DNA of 64,000 nt from Acanthococcus lagerstroemiae. Its lineage: Eukaryota; Arthropoda; Insecta; Hemiptera; Eriococcidae. A model generated the notes under the pieces. It made no database searches, had not been told where the DNA came from, and was given only the letters and a program-made list of their open reading frames with translations. The stretch is from contig JAJSSI010000023.1 of assembly GCA_031841125.1 (NCBI GenBank), positions 60,001-124,000 of the forward strand, written 5' to 3'. Positions 25,936 to 37,411 of the stretch are shown here, piece after piece. Position numbers and translations under genes: made by a program. The number at the start of each line of letters is the position of its first letter. Positions within the stretch are counted from its first letter, which is position 1.

Positions 25936-27130
25936 GTGTCTGCAATATTATGGTGGTAACTGTTATTAATAAATAGGTAGCACATTGAGAATATTTTGGT
26001 TGGTATAAAAAATTTGACTTATAGGTTGGGCACTGTTTATCTTTGCAAGAAGAACCTGGACAATGATACTGTGAAGTCTTAAGTGTATCTCAAAGAAGGG
26101 GGAAGTAGAAAAAAAAAAAACTGCACCGGAGTTTTTGAAAACTCGACATAAAATTAATTTTAGCATATTCCAACAACTTAGTTTTACTTTTTTCCTAAAT
26201 TACTTGTAGACTTTGAAAATGGTTAACTTGCCCCACTGAAGCTCAACAAATCTCAGTAATTTGCTCACCTTCCAGGCTTTCTGATGACTACCTACTAATT
26301 TTTGTAGAAAATCTTACTATTTTTTATATATACAACTTGGTTAACAATGTCCATCTTCTTCAGGATTTAAATCTGAACTTCATCTTGCTTGCTCCACTCC
26401 AATGTACCCCCCCCCTTCCTCCGCGTAAGTTCTTCCATTTTAAAAAAATCACAGAATAGTTTCAGATTGATTAAGACATTTTAAACTGCACCCTGGCACT
26501 TGCCGCCACTCTGGAGAGAGGAGAAAAATTTTGAAATTTGGGAGATAACTTGTCTACATCACCTGCAGCACATTTAACCCATTTCGGAATTTAGGTCGAG
26601 GTGGAGGGATTAAGTACAAAATAATTTTTCCTGAAATAATGAATAAACAAAAATCTGTTCTAAAAAAATCCATGTTATTAGTTATTGCTGTAAAAAGTGC
26701 CATGCTACAGAACAGTACCAGTAAATTATTCAGTATTAAAAAATAAACTTTCTACCCCACTTTCCTGAATAAAATAAGTAATATGTGGCCGCGAAAATGT
26801 ACATCGGGCCGTGCATTCGTCCGAGCGCGTCGCTGATGTCGAAGTGATAAGTAGTAAACGGTGAATCTATGCATTTCCTCCATTAATGAACAAAATAATT
26901 TTTTGAACAAAGAATTTTCTTTCGATTAAAACTATTTTTATAGCTAGATTCCAAAATTTTGCTGCATGTTTCAAAAACTTTACCTTTTGGTCACTGATAA
27001 GAGTAGTTGATACTAGCGCTGCCCGGCTCGAATACCCAATTTTGTTACGTCGTCATATGTTTTGTGAAAAAGTCCCTTCGATAGTCTGCATAATCCAGTT
27101 TCATGGTCCTTTATTTTGTTAATGAATTAA
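25936..27130. other. AT-rich interior of copy 1, no gene seen
   Basis: About 1.2 kb with no convincing reading frame, splice pattern or RNA gene. It holds homopolymer runs, including a 12-A run ending near 26110 and nine Cs near 26407-26415. The A run is one of the few places where the two copies differ (13 in copy 2). Confidence 0.6.
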
Positions 27131-27631
27131 ATGCCTGCGGCAGTCTGCGGGCTGGGATGCTTCGATTCATACCGTTGCGTAGTGGCGTGGTTGGTGGTCG
27201 GCTATCACAAGCTCACAAAATCAGCATTGGTTACCGCCCGGCTGTCCCGCACCACGCACCTGTCGTTTGAATATTTGAATGTTGAATTCTCTGTTCTCTG
27301 GACACGATTTTTAGTTGTAGCTTCCATCCTGTATTATCTTTATAATTATAAAACGGAAATTAAATTAAAAGTGAAGTGGTCAGTTCTATGTCACAACACA
27401 AGTATTTTTCATGCAGTGCGCTGTTGGTATTTGGTATCGTCGCTGTGAACTGGTAATCGGTAAAAAACTATCGTGAATTTTGTTTTTGTGAAACGTATCG
27501 CCCGTGTTGGTCAATATTTCCTATGTTTCGTATTGAAAGCCAGTGCTGTATCTCCATTGAAACTCGCGATTAATTTCAAGTACCTGTTCCTGCCAGGATT
27601 ATCCAGCACCTGATGTATAGTACAAACAGTC
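27131..27631 (+). promoter_or_regulatory. Possible promoter and 5' non-coding exon, copy 1
   Basis: A less AT-rich stretch upstream of the predicted coding exons. It ends in a good splice donor: CAGTC at 27627-27631 followed by GTAAGTATT. A 105-codon frame (27131-27448) spans its first part. It is identical in both copies, as the whole element is, and resembles no family I know, so I do not call it a gene. Reading the segment as a promoter plus untranslated exon is inference from position. Confidence 0.3.
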
Positions 27632-27776
27632 GTAAGTATTTTGCGTTTCCTTCATATTGATTGAGCACACTAGTACGAGTGCAAATATCGTTCCTCGTGT
27701 CAGTGCAGCCCATTAATTCAATTTGTTTCATTAGACGCATATGTGAACGCCGTTGTCATCATTGTAGCTACTGTTT

Positions 27777-27794
27777 GAGAGAGAGAGAGAGAGA
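27777..27794. repeat. (GA)9 microsatellite, copy 1
   Basis: 18 bp here against 16 bp in copy 2 (52277-52292). This is one of the few differences found between the copies and it shifts the incidental frame that crosses it. Confidence 0.95.
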
Positions 27795-27911
27795 ACAATT
27801 CATCACCGCACTATGGTTAGTGACTTTTCACTTCAGAAACGTTCCTCGTCTCAATTCTGAACAAGACATCTACTTTCATTGTGTCTCTATACTTTCCACT
27901 TTTTTATGTAG

Positions 27912-28785
27912 GAAAAATCAGCATGACACTGGTTTCAGTATGACCCCAATGAATAGTTCACCATTGAGCATATGCCATTATCAATGAACACTCCTCCGCA
28001 TTGCCAAACGTTCGCCGCTATTCAACATGTCATGGGAACCAAGAAGCTTCGTAGTACTTGACGATGAGTCGTATCCGGTGGTAAGCAGTATTCAAGCATT
28101 TACCGACCTCGGCTTCCCGATGTCTAAGCAATGTGATATTGAAGCTTTTGATTGGAAACTTTCACTTGTTTCAGAAGAATACGATGATGTAATTTGTGCC
28201 AAATTTGTAAGTACAAGTTGTTATGTCCAAGCTTGCATATGTACGTTTTGTGTGGTGTCTGCCTGTTGCAAGTTTCTGTTGTTCACTTTTCATAGACTGC
28301 AGTTCTGAAGTCATGTAATGCCGGGCAAGGGGGCATAAACACGTTCCATTCACTATTGAAAATGAATCTTCCCAAAGGAGTGGGATAGTGATCGCAGTAA
28401 TTCTGACAACAAATCTGAATTAGCAATACAGTGGATCTCACAAACCACACTGTTCAACCTCATTGTAGGTGAGTGTCTCCACCAACTCGAACTACTATTA
28501 TCTACCTTGCGTTTCTACATTTAGCTGTTTCATTTCAGTTGAAAGTTCCAAGTAGCCGTCCTGTTGCGTACCAGTAATAAGGCCGAACAACATGACAGTG
28601 TATCAGACAAGGAAAGAATTCGAAAGTACTGGGAGAAGAAAGACCATTGTGGAAAAGTATACGTCATCTCTCAGATGTGAAAAATGCTTGCGGAATCGTT
28701 CATCGCGAAGAACAAGTAGCTGATTCTCGTAACAGATGAAAGGAAAGTAATCACACTACAACAAACACTGAAGGCTCAGAAGCAG
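27912..28785 (+). pseudogene. Decayed multi-exon gene inside the element, copy 1
   Basis: Splice signals and reading frames form a consistent chain. A pyrimidine-rich acceptor ends at 27911. Exon 27912-28206 has an ATG at 28027 and donor GTAAGT. Exon 28378-28468 (91 nt) has donor GTGAGT. Exon 28553-28785 ends before GTACAA. Phases agree (0, then 1+2). The third exon reads like charged protein (SDKERIRKYWEKKD) but has TGA at 28678-28680 and TAG at 28717-28719 in frame. It stays protein-like after them (LILVTDERKVITLQQTLKAQ), so I call a pseudogene. I recognise no family. It could be a host gene fragment captured by the element or its own decayed gene. The acceptors at 28376 and 28551 are weak. 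Confidence 0.4.
28027..28206 (+). CDS. Best-preserved coding exon of the decayed gene, copy 1
   Basis: Sixty codons from ATG 28027 (context AACATGTC) to a phase-0 donor (TTT then GTAAGT). The encoded segment begins MSWEPRSFVVLDDESYPVV and is acidic, with no signal peptide or membrane span. The frame runs on through the intron to 28308, but that part is cysteine-rich and unlikely to be coding. Several ATGs precede this one in the same predicted exon, so the start is uncertain. Not recognised as any known domain. Confidence 0.35.
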
Positions 28786-29035
28786 GTACAAATTCTTCTA
28801 ATTGTAATTTACAGGGTGTTTAAGATTGGTGAAATGAGTACATTACTGTCGATGATTTCAAACATACGTCAATCAAGTAAAAAATTGATTAAGAAATTGA
28901 AAGTGTGGTAAATCACAAAAAGTCATTGTACTGGGAAACAAAGATAAATTATAAAGTCAACTATTTTCAAATTTCAATTTTGTTTGACATAACCTGCAAT
29001 AATTAGATTCTTACACCATCCCCATTCTTATAAGT
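28786..29035. other. Interior of copy 1 between predicted exon and MITE, nothing recognised
   Basis: AT-rich, with an open frame that trails past the donor-like GTACAA to a stop near 28918. It has a TACAGGGTGTTT word at ~28812 resembling the start of some arthropod transposons, but no matching end was found. Confidence 0.5.
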
Positions 29036-29043
29036 TTGTTAAT

Positions 29044-29291
29044 CAGTGGCAGATCTATCCTTGGGCTGAAAAATGGGGGGGGGGGACATTGCGATTGAGT
29101 TTTTCTCCTGTTTTTGGGTATCTGCAGCACCCCTGTCTATAATGTTCATTTTGAAGCGATTTAATCACATTATGAAACCTGTCTTCAGAAACTATTTAAA
29201 ATGACATCCATCTTGGTTTCTTAGGGGGCGGAGGTGGAAAAAGTTTAATTTCCAAAACACCCTTCTTGGAAAATTCCTAGATTCGCCACTG
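29044..29291. mobile_element. Nested 248 bp hAT-like MITE, copy 1
   Basis: Terminal inverted repeats CAGTGGCAGATCTA and TAGATTCGCCACTG (12 of 14 paired). The 8 bp flanks TTGTTAAT (29036-29043) and TTCTTAAT (29292-29299) agree at 7 of 8 positions. An 8 bp duplication and ends starting CAG-GG fit hAT elements. It contains an 11-G run and no coding capacity. It inserted into the larger element before the two copies separated, since both carry it. Confidence 0.75.
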
Positions 29292-29370
29292 TTCTTAATT
29301 ATAATTATTTCAATTGTGAACTTTGTTTAGGTATCATTGATGCACCAGATATAACCTCATCACTTCTAAC

Positions 29371-29514
29371 ATGAATAATACTAACACTGAGAATGGGATA
29401 GCAATTGATTTTTCTCAGTGTACGCACCACAATGATTACAGCCATTGTGATAAAGAGCTTCAGTCCGCTCTATTGACTTTTGATAAGACTACTGATGATG
29501 TGATGGGTAACTAA
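29371..29514 (+). CDS. Short open frame, possible terminal exon, copy 1
   Basis: Forty-seven codons plus TAA, opening MNNTNTENGIAIDFSQ and ending in an acidic tail. Its composition looks protein-like and it lies downstream of the decayed exons, before an AATAAA. An in-frame TGA lies 36 bases upstream, and no acceptor of matching phase was found. The link to the upstream exons is therefore unproven. Confidence 0.25.
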   Translation: MNNTNTENGIAIDFSQCTHHNDYSHCDKELQSALLTFDKTTDDVMGN

Positions 29515-30028
29515 AGCGCTACATATAGGCTGTTACTTCCAATCAAAAATTCATCGCTTCTAAGTATTAATAATATGTTGTTCCAGTTCCTATTTGACCA
29601 TAATATTCGTATTATTAATAGCATCGCTTAACGTAATTTAGTGGGGATAATTATTTTTAACATTTTATTACCTACCCTCTCTTTATCTGCCATTCAGAGA
29701 CTCTATTTTTTTCATTCTTATCTTATTAATGGACTCATTATTTTAATATTCTCTTCTTTTTTCGCCATTCAAGCCCGCTAGTGTATTCGTTTTTGTTTTC
29801 TTCTTTACATACATACATGTTCGCACTTGTGAGTAAGTTGAATCTCATATTATTAAGTTTTGAGTATCCCAATTACTGTAACTATTTTCATTTAATACAT
29901 GTATTAATTTACCTACAATAATGTATTTTGTGCATTTTTTTTGGCGGGGGGATTTTTTTACCCCAGTTACTTATTTTTAAAAAGCTTTATTTTCAATAAA
30001 CATTGTTAACAAATCTGTAGATATTATG
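29515..30028. other. AT-rich 3' interior of copy 1
   Basis: No gene seen. It holds T-rich stretches, a short (ACAT)n run near 29810 and the AATAAA at 29995. Confidence 0.6.
29995..30000 (+). terminator. Possible polyadenylation signal AATAAA, copy 1
   Basis: AATAAA after the short frame and in the direction of the predicted gene. Such hexamers are common in AT-rich DNA, so support is weak. Confidence 0.25.
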
Positions 30029-30428
30029 TACATCACGTCAAAAAGAGATCAGAATTGAAAGGTTTTACTACACATTTTTTTGACGTTGCTTAGTGGATGT
30101 CAAAAATTTCCTCTATATTGACATCAATATAGTGTCAAAAATATGTCAAAATTAGAATTGACCAATTTTTGACGTCAAATGTCCGTCAACTATCACATGA
30201 ATATTGATATCAATTTAGTATCAAAAATACATCAAATATTTTAATGACCCAATATTGATGTCAAAAATGCATCAAAAATGCATCAAAAAACCTGTCAAAA
30301 GGGCGGACGTTTTTGGATGTCTAGCAGACGTCAATATTGCGTCAATACAGATGTCAATTTCACGCGTCAATGTGACATCAATAATGCGCATTTTTGATGT
30401 CAAAATCGTGTCAATCTGGTTAATGGGG
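30029..30428 (+). repeat. Right subterminal repeat zone, copy 1
   Basis: About 400 bp packed with degenerate TTGACATCAA, TTGATGTCAA and ATGTCAAAAAT words on both strands, including TTGACGTCAA at 30169-30178. It ends in the right terminal inverted repeat. The density mirrors the left end and suggests repeated binding sites. Confidence 0.8.
30410..30428 (-). repeat. Right terminal inverted repeat, copy 1
   Basis: Reads GTCAATCTGGTTAATGGGG on the + strand. Its reverse complement matches the left end with one mismatch. Confidence 0.92.
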
Positions 30429-30431
30429 ATA
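30429..30431. other. Half of a putative TAT target-site duplication
   Basis: ATA here (TAT on the satellite strand) pairs with TAT at 54971-54973. Merging the two across element copy 2 restores CCATACTATATACATCATG, a linker form present in many monomers. Confidence 0.65.
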
Positions 30432-30433
30432 TA

Positions 30434-32175
30434 GTATGGAGAAATTTTCAAAATTCGAAAAAACCAAAAATTTTGAATTAAAGACTGTTTCCGACTCAAT
30501 TTTACACGCTGAGTTCGAATTCGGTGTTCAAATTTGGCGGCGACACTGCGTTCCCGAGATACGCTGGAAAATGTTGGGAAAATTGGTCAATTTGGGTGAG
30601 AAAATGACTATAGCTCAATTCTGACGACGGATTCGATTTCGTCGCGAAAAATTGAGTAAGTAGCACCAGTGACGACGCCGAAGCTCTCCAAAAATTTTTT
30701 TGCCCCAAAAAAGACATGATAGTATGGAGAAATTTTCAAAATTCGAAAAAACCAAAAATTTTGAATTAAAGATTGTTTTCGACTCAATTTTACACGCTGA
30801 GTTCGAATTCGGTGTTCAAATTTAGCGGCGACACTGCGTTCCCGAGATACGCTGGAAAATGTTGGGAAAATTGGTCAATTTGGGTGAGAAAATGACTATA
30901 GCTCAATTCTGTCGACGGATTCGAATTCGTCGCGAAAAATTGAGTAAGTAGCACCAGGGACGACGCCGAAGCTCTCCGAAAATTTTTTTTCCCCAAAAAC
31001 GACATGATGTATATAGTATGGAGAAATTTTCAAAATTCGAAAAAACCAAAAATTTTGAATTAAAGACTGTTTCCGACTCAATTTTACACGCTGAGTTCGA
31101 ATTCGGTGTTCAAATTTGGCGGCGACACTGCGTTCCCGAGATACGCTGGAAAATGTTGGGAAAATTGGTCAATTTGGGTGAGAAAATGACTATAGCTCAA
31201 TTCTGACGACGGATTCGATTTCGTCGCGAAAAATTGAGTAAGTAGCACCAGTGACGACGCCGAAGCTCTCCAAAAATTTTTTTGCCCCAAAAAAGACATG
31301 ATAGTATGGAGAAATTTTCAAAATTCGAAAAAACCAAAAATTTTGAATTAAAGATTGTTTTCGACTCAATTTTACACGCTGAGTTCGAATTCGGTGTTCA
31401 AATTTAGCGGCGACACTGCGTTCCCGAGATACGCTGGAAAATGTTGGGAAAATTGGTCAATTTGGGTGAGAAAATGACTATAGCTCAATTCTGTCGACGG
31501 ATTCGAATTCGTCGCGAAAAATTGAGTAAGTAGCACCAGTGACGACGCCGAAGCTCTCCGAAAATTATTTTGCCCCAAAAACGACCTGATGTATAATAGT
31601 ATGGAGAAATTTTCAAAATTCGAAAAAACCAAAAATTTTGAATTAAAGACTGTTTCCGACTCAATTTTACACGCTGAGTTCGAATTCGGTGTTCAAATTT
31701 GGCGGCGACACTGCGTTCCCGAGATACGCTGGAAAATGTTGGGAAAATTGGTCAATTTGGGTGAGAAAATGACTATAGCTCAATTCTGACGACGGATTCG
31801 ATTTCGTCGCGAAAAATTGAGTAAGTAGCACCAGTGACGACGCCGAAGCTCTCCAAAAATTTTTTTGCCCCAAAAAAGACATGATAGTATGGAGAAATTT
31901 TCAAAATTCGAAAAAACCAAAAATTTTGAATTAAAGATTGTTTTCGACTCAATTTTACACGCTGAGTTCGAATTCGGTGTTCAAATTTAGCGGCGACACT
32001 GCGTTCCCGAGATACGCTGGAAAATGTTGGGAAAATTGGTCAATTTGGGTGAGAAAATGACTATAGCTCAATTCTGTCGACGGATTCGAATTCGTCGCGA
32101 AAAATTGAGTAAGTAGCACCAGTGACGACGCCGAAGCTCTCCGAAAATTTTATTGCCCCAAAAAAGACATGATAG
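30434..32175 (-). repeat. Dimeric higher-order repeat, ~582 bp period
   Basis: Three successive pairs of a 288 bp and a 294-295 bp monomer. The long one has GTTTCCGACTC and the AAATCGAATCC form. The short one has CGCCGCTAAATTT and the GTCGACAG form. Equivalent points lie 582-583 bp apart (30436, 31018, 31601). The alternation breaks down to the right. Confidence 0.8.
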
Positions 32176-33046
32176 TATGGAGAAATTTTCAAAATTCGAA
32201 AAAACCAAAAATTTTGAATTAAAGATTTTTTTCGACTCAATTATACACGCTGAGTTCGAATTTGGTGTTCAAATTTGGCGGCGACACTGCGTTCCCGAGA
32301 TACGCTGGAAAATGTTGGGAAAATTGGTCAGTTCAGGTGAGAAAATGACTATAGCTCAATTCTGACGACGGATTCGAATTCGTCGCGAAAAATTGAGTAA
32401 GTAGCACCAGTGACGACGCCGAAGCTCTCCGAAAGTTTTTTTGCCCCAAAAAAGACATGATAGTGTGGAGAAATTTTCAAAATTCGAAAAAACCAAAAAT
32501 TGTGAATTAAAGACTGTTTTCGACTCAATTTTACACGCTGAGTTCGAATTCGGTGTTCAAATTTGGCGGCGACACTGCGTTCTCGAGATACGCTGGAAAA
32601 TGTTGGGAAAATTGGTCAATTCGGGTGAGAAAATGACTATAGCTCAATTCTGACGACGGATTCGAATTCGTCGCGAAAAATTGAGTAAGTAGCACCAGTG
32701 ACGACGCCGAAGCTCTCCGAAAATTATTTTGCCCCAAAAACGACCTGATGTATAGTATGGAGAAATTTCCAAATTTCGAAAAAACCAAAAATTTTGAATT
32801 AAAGACTGTTTTCGACTCAATTGTACACGCTGAGTTCGAATTCGGTGTTCAAATTTGGCGGCGACTTTGCGTTCCCGAGATACGCTGGAAAATGTTGGGA
32901 AAATTGGTCAATTCGGGTGAGAAAATGACTATAGCTCAATTCTGAAGACGGATTCGAATTCGTCGCGAAAAATTGAGTACGTAGCACCAATGACGACGCC
33001 GAAGCTCTCCGAAAATTATTTTGCCCCAAAAACGACCTGATGTATA

Positions 33047-36000
33047 GTATGGAGAAATTTTCAAAATTCGAAAAAACCAAAAATTTTGAATTAAAGACTG
33101 TTTTCGACTCAATTTTACACGCTGAGTTCGAATTCGGTATTCAAATTTGGCGGCGACACTGCGTTTCCGAGATACGCTGGAAAATGTTGGGAAAATTGGT
33201 CAATTTGGGTGAGAAAATGACTATAGCTCAATTCTGACGACGGATTCGAATTCGTCGCGAAAAATTGAGTAAGTAGCACCAGTGACGACGCCGAAGCTCT
33301 CCGAAAATTTTTTTGCCCCAAAAAAGACATGATGTATATAGTATGGAGAAATTTTCAAAATTCGAAAAAACCAAAAATTTTGAATTAAAGATTGTTTTCG
33401 ACTCCATTTTACACGCTGAGTTCGAATTCGGTGTTCAAATTTGGCGGCGACACTGCGTTCTCGAGATACGCTGGAAAATGTTGGGAAAATTGGTCAATTC
33501 GGGTGAGAAAATGACTATAGCTCAATTCTGACGACGGATTCGAATTCGTCGCGAAAAATTGAGTAAGTAGCACCAGGGACGACGCCGAAGCTCTCCGAAA
33601 ATTTTTTTTCCCCAAAAAAGACATGATGTATATAGTATGGAGAAATTTTCAAAATTCGAAAAAACCAAAAATTTTGAATTAAAGACTGTTTCCGACTCAA
33701 TTTTACACGCTGAGTTCGAATTCGGTGTTCAAATTTGGCGGCGACACTGCGTTCCCGAGATACGCTGGAAAATGTTGGGAAAATTGGTCAATTTGGGTGA
33801 GAAAATGACTATAGCTCAATTCTGACGACGGATTCGATTTCGTCGCGAAAAATTGAGTAAGTAGCACCAGTGACGACGCCGAAGCTCTCCAAAAATTTTT
33901 TTGCCCCAAAAAAGACATGATAGTATGGAGAAATTTTCAAAATTCGAAAAAACCAAAAATTTTGAATTAAAGATTGTTTTCGACTCAATTTTACACGCTG
34001 AGTTCGAATTCGGTGTTCAAATTTAGCGGCGACACTGCGTTCCCGAGATACGCTGGAAAATGTTGGGAAAATTGGTCAATTTGGGTGAGAAAATGACTAT
34101 AGCTCAATTCTGTCGACGGATTCGAATTCGTCGCGAAAAATTGAGTAAGTAGCACCAGTGACGACGCCGAAGCTCTCCGAAAATTATTTTGCCCCAAAAA
34201 CGACCTGATGTAATAGTATGGAGAAATTTTCAAAATTCGAAAAAACCAAAAATTTTGAATTAAAGACTGTTTTCGACTCAATTTTACACGCTGAGTTCGA
34301 ATTCGGTGTTCAAATTTGGCGGCGACACTGCGTTCCCGAGATACGCTGGAAAATGTTGGGAAAATTGGTCAATTTGGGTGAGAAAATGACTATAGCTCAA
34401 TTCTGACGACGGATTCGAATTCGTCGCGAAAAATTGAGTAAGTAGCACCAGTGACGACGCCGAAGCTCTCCAAAAATTTTTTTGCCCCAAAAAAGACATG
34501 ATAGTATGGAGAAATTTTCAAAATTCGAAAAAACCAAAAATTTTGAATTAAAGATTGTTTTCGACTCAATTTTACACGCTGAGTTCGAATTCGGTGTTCA
34601 AATTTGGCGGCGACACTGCGTTTCCGAGATACGCTGGAAAATGTTGGGAAAATTGGTCAATTTGGGTGAGAAAATGACTATAGCTCAATTCTGACGACGG
34701 ATTCGAATTCGTCGCGAAAAATTGAGTAAGTAGCACCAGTGACGACGCCGAAGCTCTCCGAAAATTTTATTGCCCCAAAAAAGACATGATAGTATGGAGA
34801 AATTTTCAAAATTCGAAAAAACCAAAAATTTTGAATTAAAGATTTTTTTCGACTCAATTTTACACGCTGAGTTCGAATTTGGTGTTCAAATTTGGCGGCG
34901 ACACTGCGTTCCCGAGATACGCTGGAAAATGTTGGGAAAATTGGTCAGTTCAGGTGAGAAAATGACTATAGCTCAATTCTGACGACGGATTCGAATTCGT
35001 CGCGAAAAATTGAGTAAGTAGCACCAGTGACGACGCCGAAGCTCTCCGAAAATTTTTTTGTCCCGAAAAAGACATGATGTATAGTATGGAGAAATTTTCA
35101 AAAATCGAAAAAACCAAAAATTTTGAATTAAAGACTGTTTTCGACTCAATTTTACACGCTGAGTTCGAATTCGGTGTTCAAATTTGGCGGCGACACTGCG
35201 TTTCCGAGATACGCTGGAAAATGTTGGGAAAATTGGTCAATTTGGGTGAGAAAATGACTATAGCTCAATTCTGACGACGGATTCGAATTCGTCGCGAAAA
35301 ATTGAGTAAGTAGCACCAGTGACGACGCCGAAGCTCTCCGAAAATTTTTTTGCCCCAAAAAAGACATGATGTATATAGTATGGAGAAATTTTCAAAATTC
35401 GAAAAAACCAAAAATTTTGAATTAAAGATTGTTTTCGACTCCATTTTACACGCTGAGTTCGAATTCGGTGTTCAAATTTGGCGGCGACACTGCGTTCTCG
35501 AGATACGCTGGAAAATGTTGGGAAAATTGGTCAATTCGGGTGAGAAAATGACTATAGCTCAATTCTGACGACGGATTCGAATTCGTCGCGAAAAATTGAG
35601 TAAGTAGCACCAGGACGACGCCGAAGCTCTCCGAAAATTTTTTTTCCCCAAAAAAGACATGATGTATATAGTATGGAGAAATTTTCAAAATTCGAAAAAA
35701 CCAAAAATTTTGAATTAAAGACTGTTTTCGACTCAATTTTACACGCTGAGTTCGAATTCGGTGTTCAAATTTGGCGGCGACACTGCGTTCCCGAGATACG
35801 CTGGAAAATGTTGGGAAAATTGGTCAATTTGGGTGAGAAAATGACTATAGCTCAATTCTGACGACGGATTCGATTTCGTCGCGAAAAATTGAGTAAGTAG
35901 CACCAGTGACGACGCCGAAGCTCTCCAAAAATTTTTTTGCCCCAAAAAAGACATGATAGTATGGAGAAATTTTCAAAATTCGAAAAAACCAAAAATTTTG

Positions 36001-37118
36001 AATTAAAGACTGTTTTCGACTCAATTTTACACGCTGAGTTCGAATTCGGTGTTCAAATTTAGCGGCGACACTGCGTTCCCGAGATACGCTGGAAAATGTT
36101 GGGAAAATTGGTCAATTTGGGTGAGAAAATGACTATAGCTCAATTCTGTCGACGGATTCGAATTCGTCGCGAAAAATTGAGTAAGTAGCACCAGTGACGA
36201 CGCCGAAGCTCTCCGAAAATTATTTTGCCCCAAAAACGACCTGATGTATAATAGTATGGAGAAATTTTCAAAATTCGAAAAAACCAAAAATTTTGAATTA
36301 AAGACTGTTTCCGACTCAATTTTACACGCTGAGTTCGAATTCGGTGTTCAAATTTGGCGGCGACACTGCGTTCCCGAGATACGCTGGAAAATGTTGGGAA
36401 AATTGGTCAATTTGGGTGAGAAAATGACTATAGCTCAATTCTGACGACGGATTCGAATTCGTCGCGAAAAATTGAGTAAGTAGCACCAGTGACGACGCCG
36501 AAGCTCTCCAAAAATTTTTTTGCCCCAAAAAAGACATGATAGTATGGAGAAATTTTCAAAATTCGAAAAAACCAAAAATTTTGAATTAAAGATTGTTTTC
36601 GACTCAATTTTACACGCTGAGTTCGAATTCGGTGTTCAAATTTAGCGGCGACACTGCGTTTCCGAGATACGCTGGAAAATGTTGGGAAAATTGGTCAATT
36701 TGGGTGAGAAAATGACTATAGCTCAATTCTGACGACGGATTCGAATTCGTCGCGAAAAATTGAGTAAGTAGCACCAGTGACGACGCCGAAGCTCTCCGAA
36801 AATTTTATTGCCCCAAAAAAGACATGATAGTATGGAGAAATTTTCAAAATTCGAAAAAACCAAAAATTTTGAATTAAAGATTTTTTTCGACTCAATTATA
36901 CACGCTGAGTTCGAATTTGGTGTTCAAATTTGGCGGCGACACTGCGTTCCCGAGATACGCTGGAAAATGTTGGGAAAATTGGTCAGTTCAGGTGAGAAAA
37001 TGACTATAGCTCAATTCTGACGACGGATTCGAATGCGTCGCGAAAAATTGAGTAAGTAGCACCAGTGACGACGCCGAAGCTCTCCGAAAATTTTTTTGTC
37101 CTGAAAAAGACATGATGT
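33047..37118 (-). repeat. Heptameric higher-order repeat, ~2.04 kb period, two copies
   Basis: Matching rare variants are spaced 2034-2038 bp apart, close to seven monomers. GACTCCATTTTACACG occurs at ~33400 and ~35438. The GATTTTTTTCGACTC type occurs at ~34842 and ~36880. The AAAAATCGAAAAAACC type occurs at 35100 and 37138. A further pair with the GGGTTTGAAAATG variant near 47470 and 49507 has the same spacing. Confidence 0.72.
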
Positions 37119-37411
37119 ATAGTATGGAGAAATTTTCAAAAATCGAAAAAACCAAAAATTTTGAATTAAAGACTGTTTTCGACTCAATTTTACACGCTGA
37201 GTTCGAATTCGGTGTTCAAATTTGGCGGCGACACTGCGTTCCCGAGATACGCTGGGAAATGTTGGGAAAATTGGTCAATTTGGGTGAGAAAATGACTATA
37301 GCTCAATTCTGACGACGGATTCGAATTCGTCGCGAAAAATTGAGTAAGTAGCACCAGTGACGACGCCGAAGCTCTCCGAAAATTTTTTTTCCCCAAAAAA
37401 GACATGATAGT

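Larger units (their letters stand above)
25100..30428 (+). mobile_element. 5329 bp DNA-transposon-like element, copy 1
   Basis: The element is bounded by 19 bp inverted repeats: CCCCATCAACCAGATTGAC at the left end, and the same with T at position 7 at the right end. Both termini carry several hundred bp of degenerate repeats of TTGAYRTCAA and GTCAA words, as in DNA transposons with subterminal transposase-binding sites. The inside is non-satellite, AT-rich DNA with a decayed spliced gene, a nested MITE and a GC-rich hairpin cluster. I see no transposase, reverse transcriptase, integrase or long terminal repeats. Target duplication appears to be 2-3 bp (AT or TAT). The superfamily is unassigned. 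CACTA/CMC-like and ISL2EU-like groups also make short duplications, but this is only a possibility. The + strand label is arbitrary and follows the predicted gene. Confidence 0.88.

Noticed and set aside
28810..28830. TACAGGGTGTTT as the start of a second nested transposon
   Set aside because: No matching inverted end or target duplication was found downstream within the element.
25100..30428. LTR retrotransposon or LINE
   Set aside because: The ends are short inverted repeats rather than direct long repeats. There is no poly(A) tail and no reverse transcriptase or gag-like frame.
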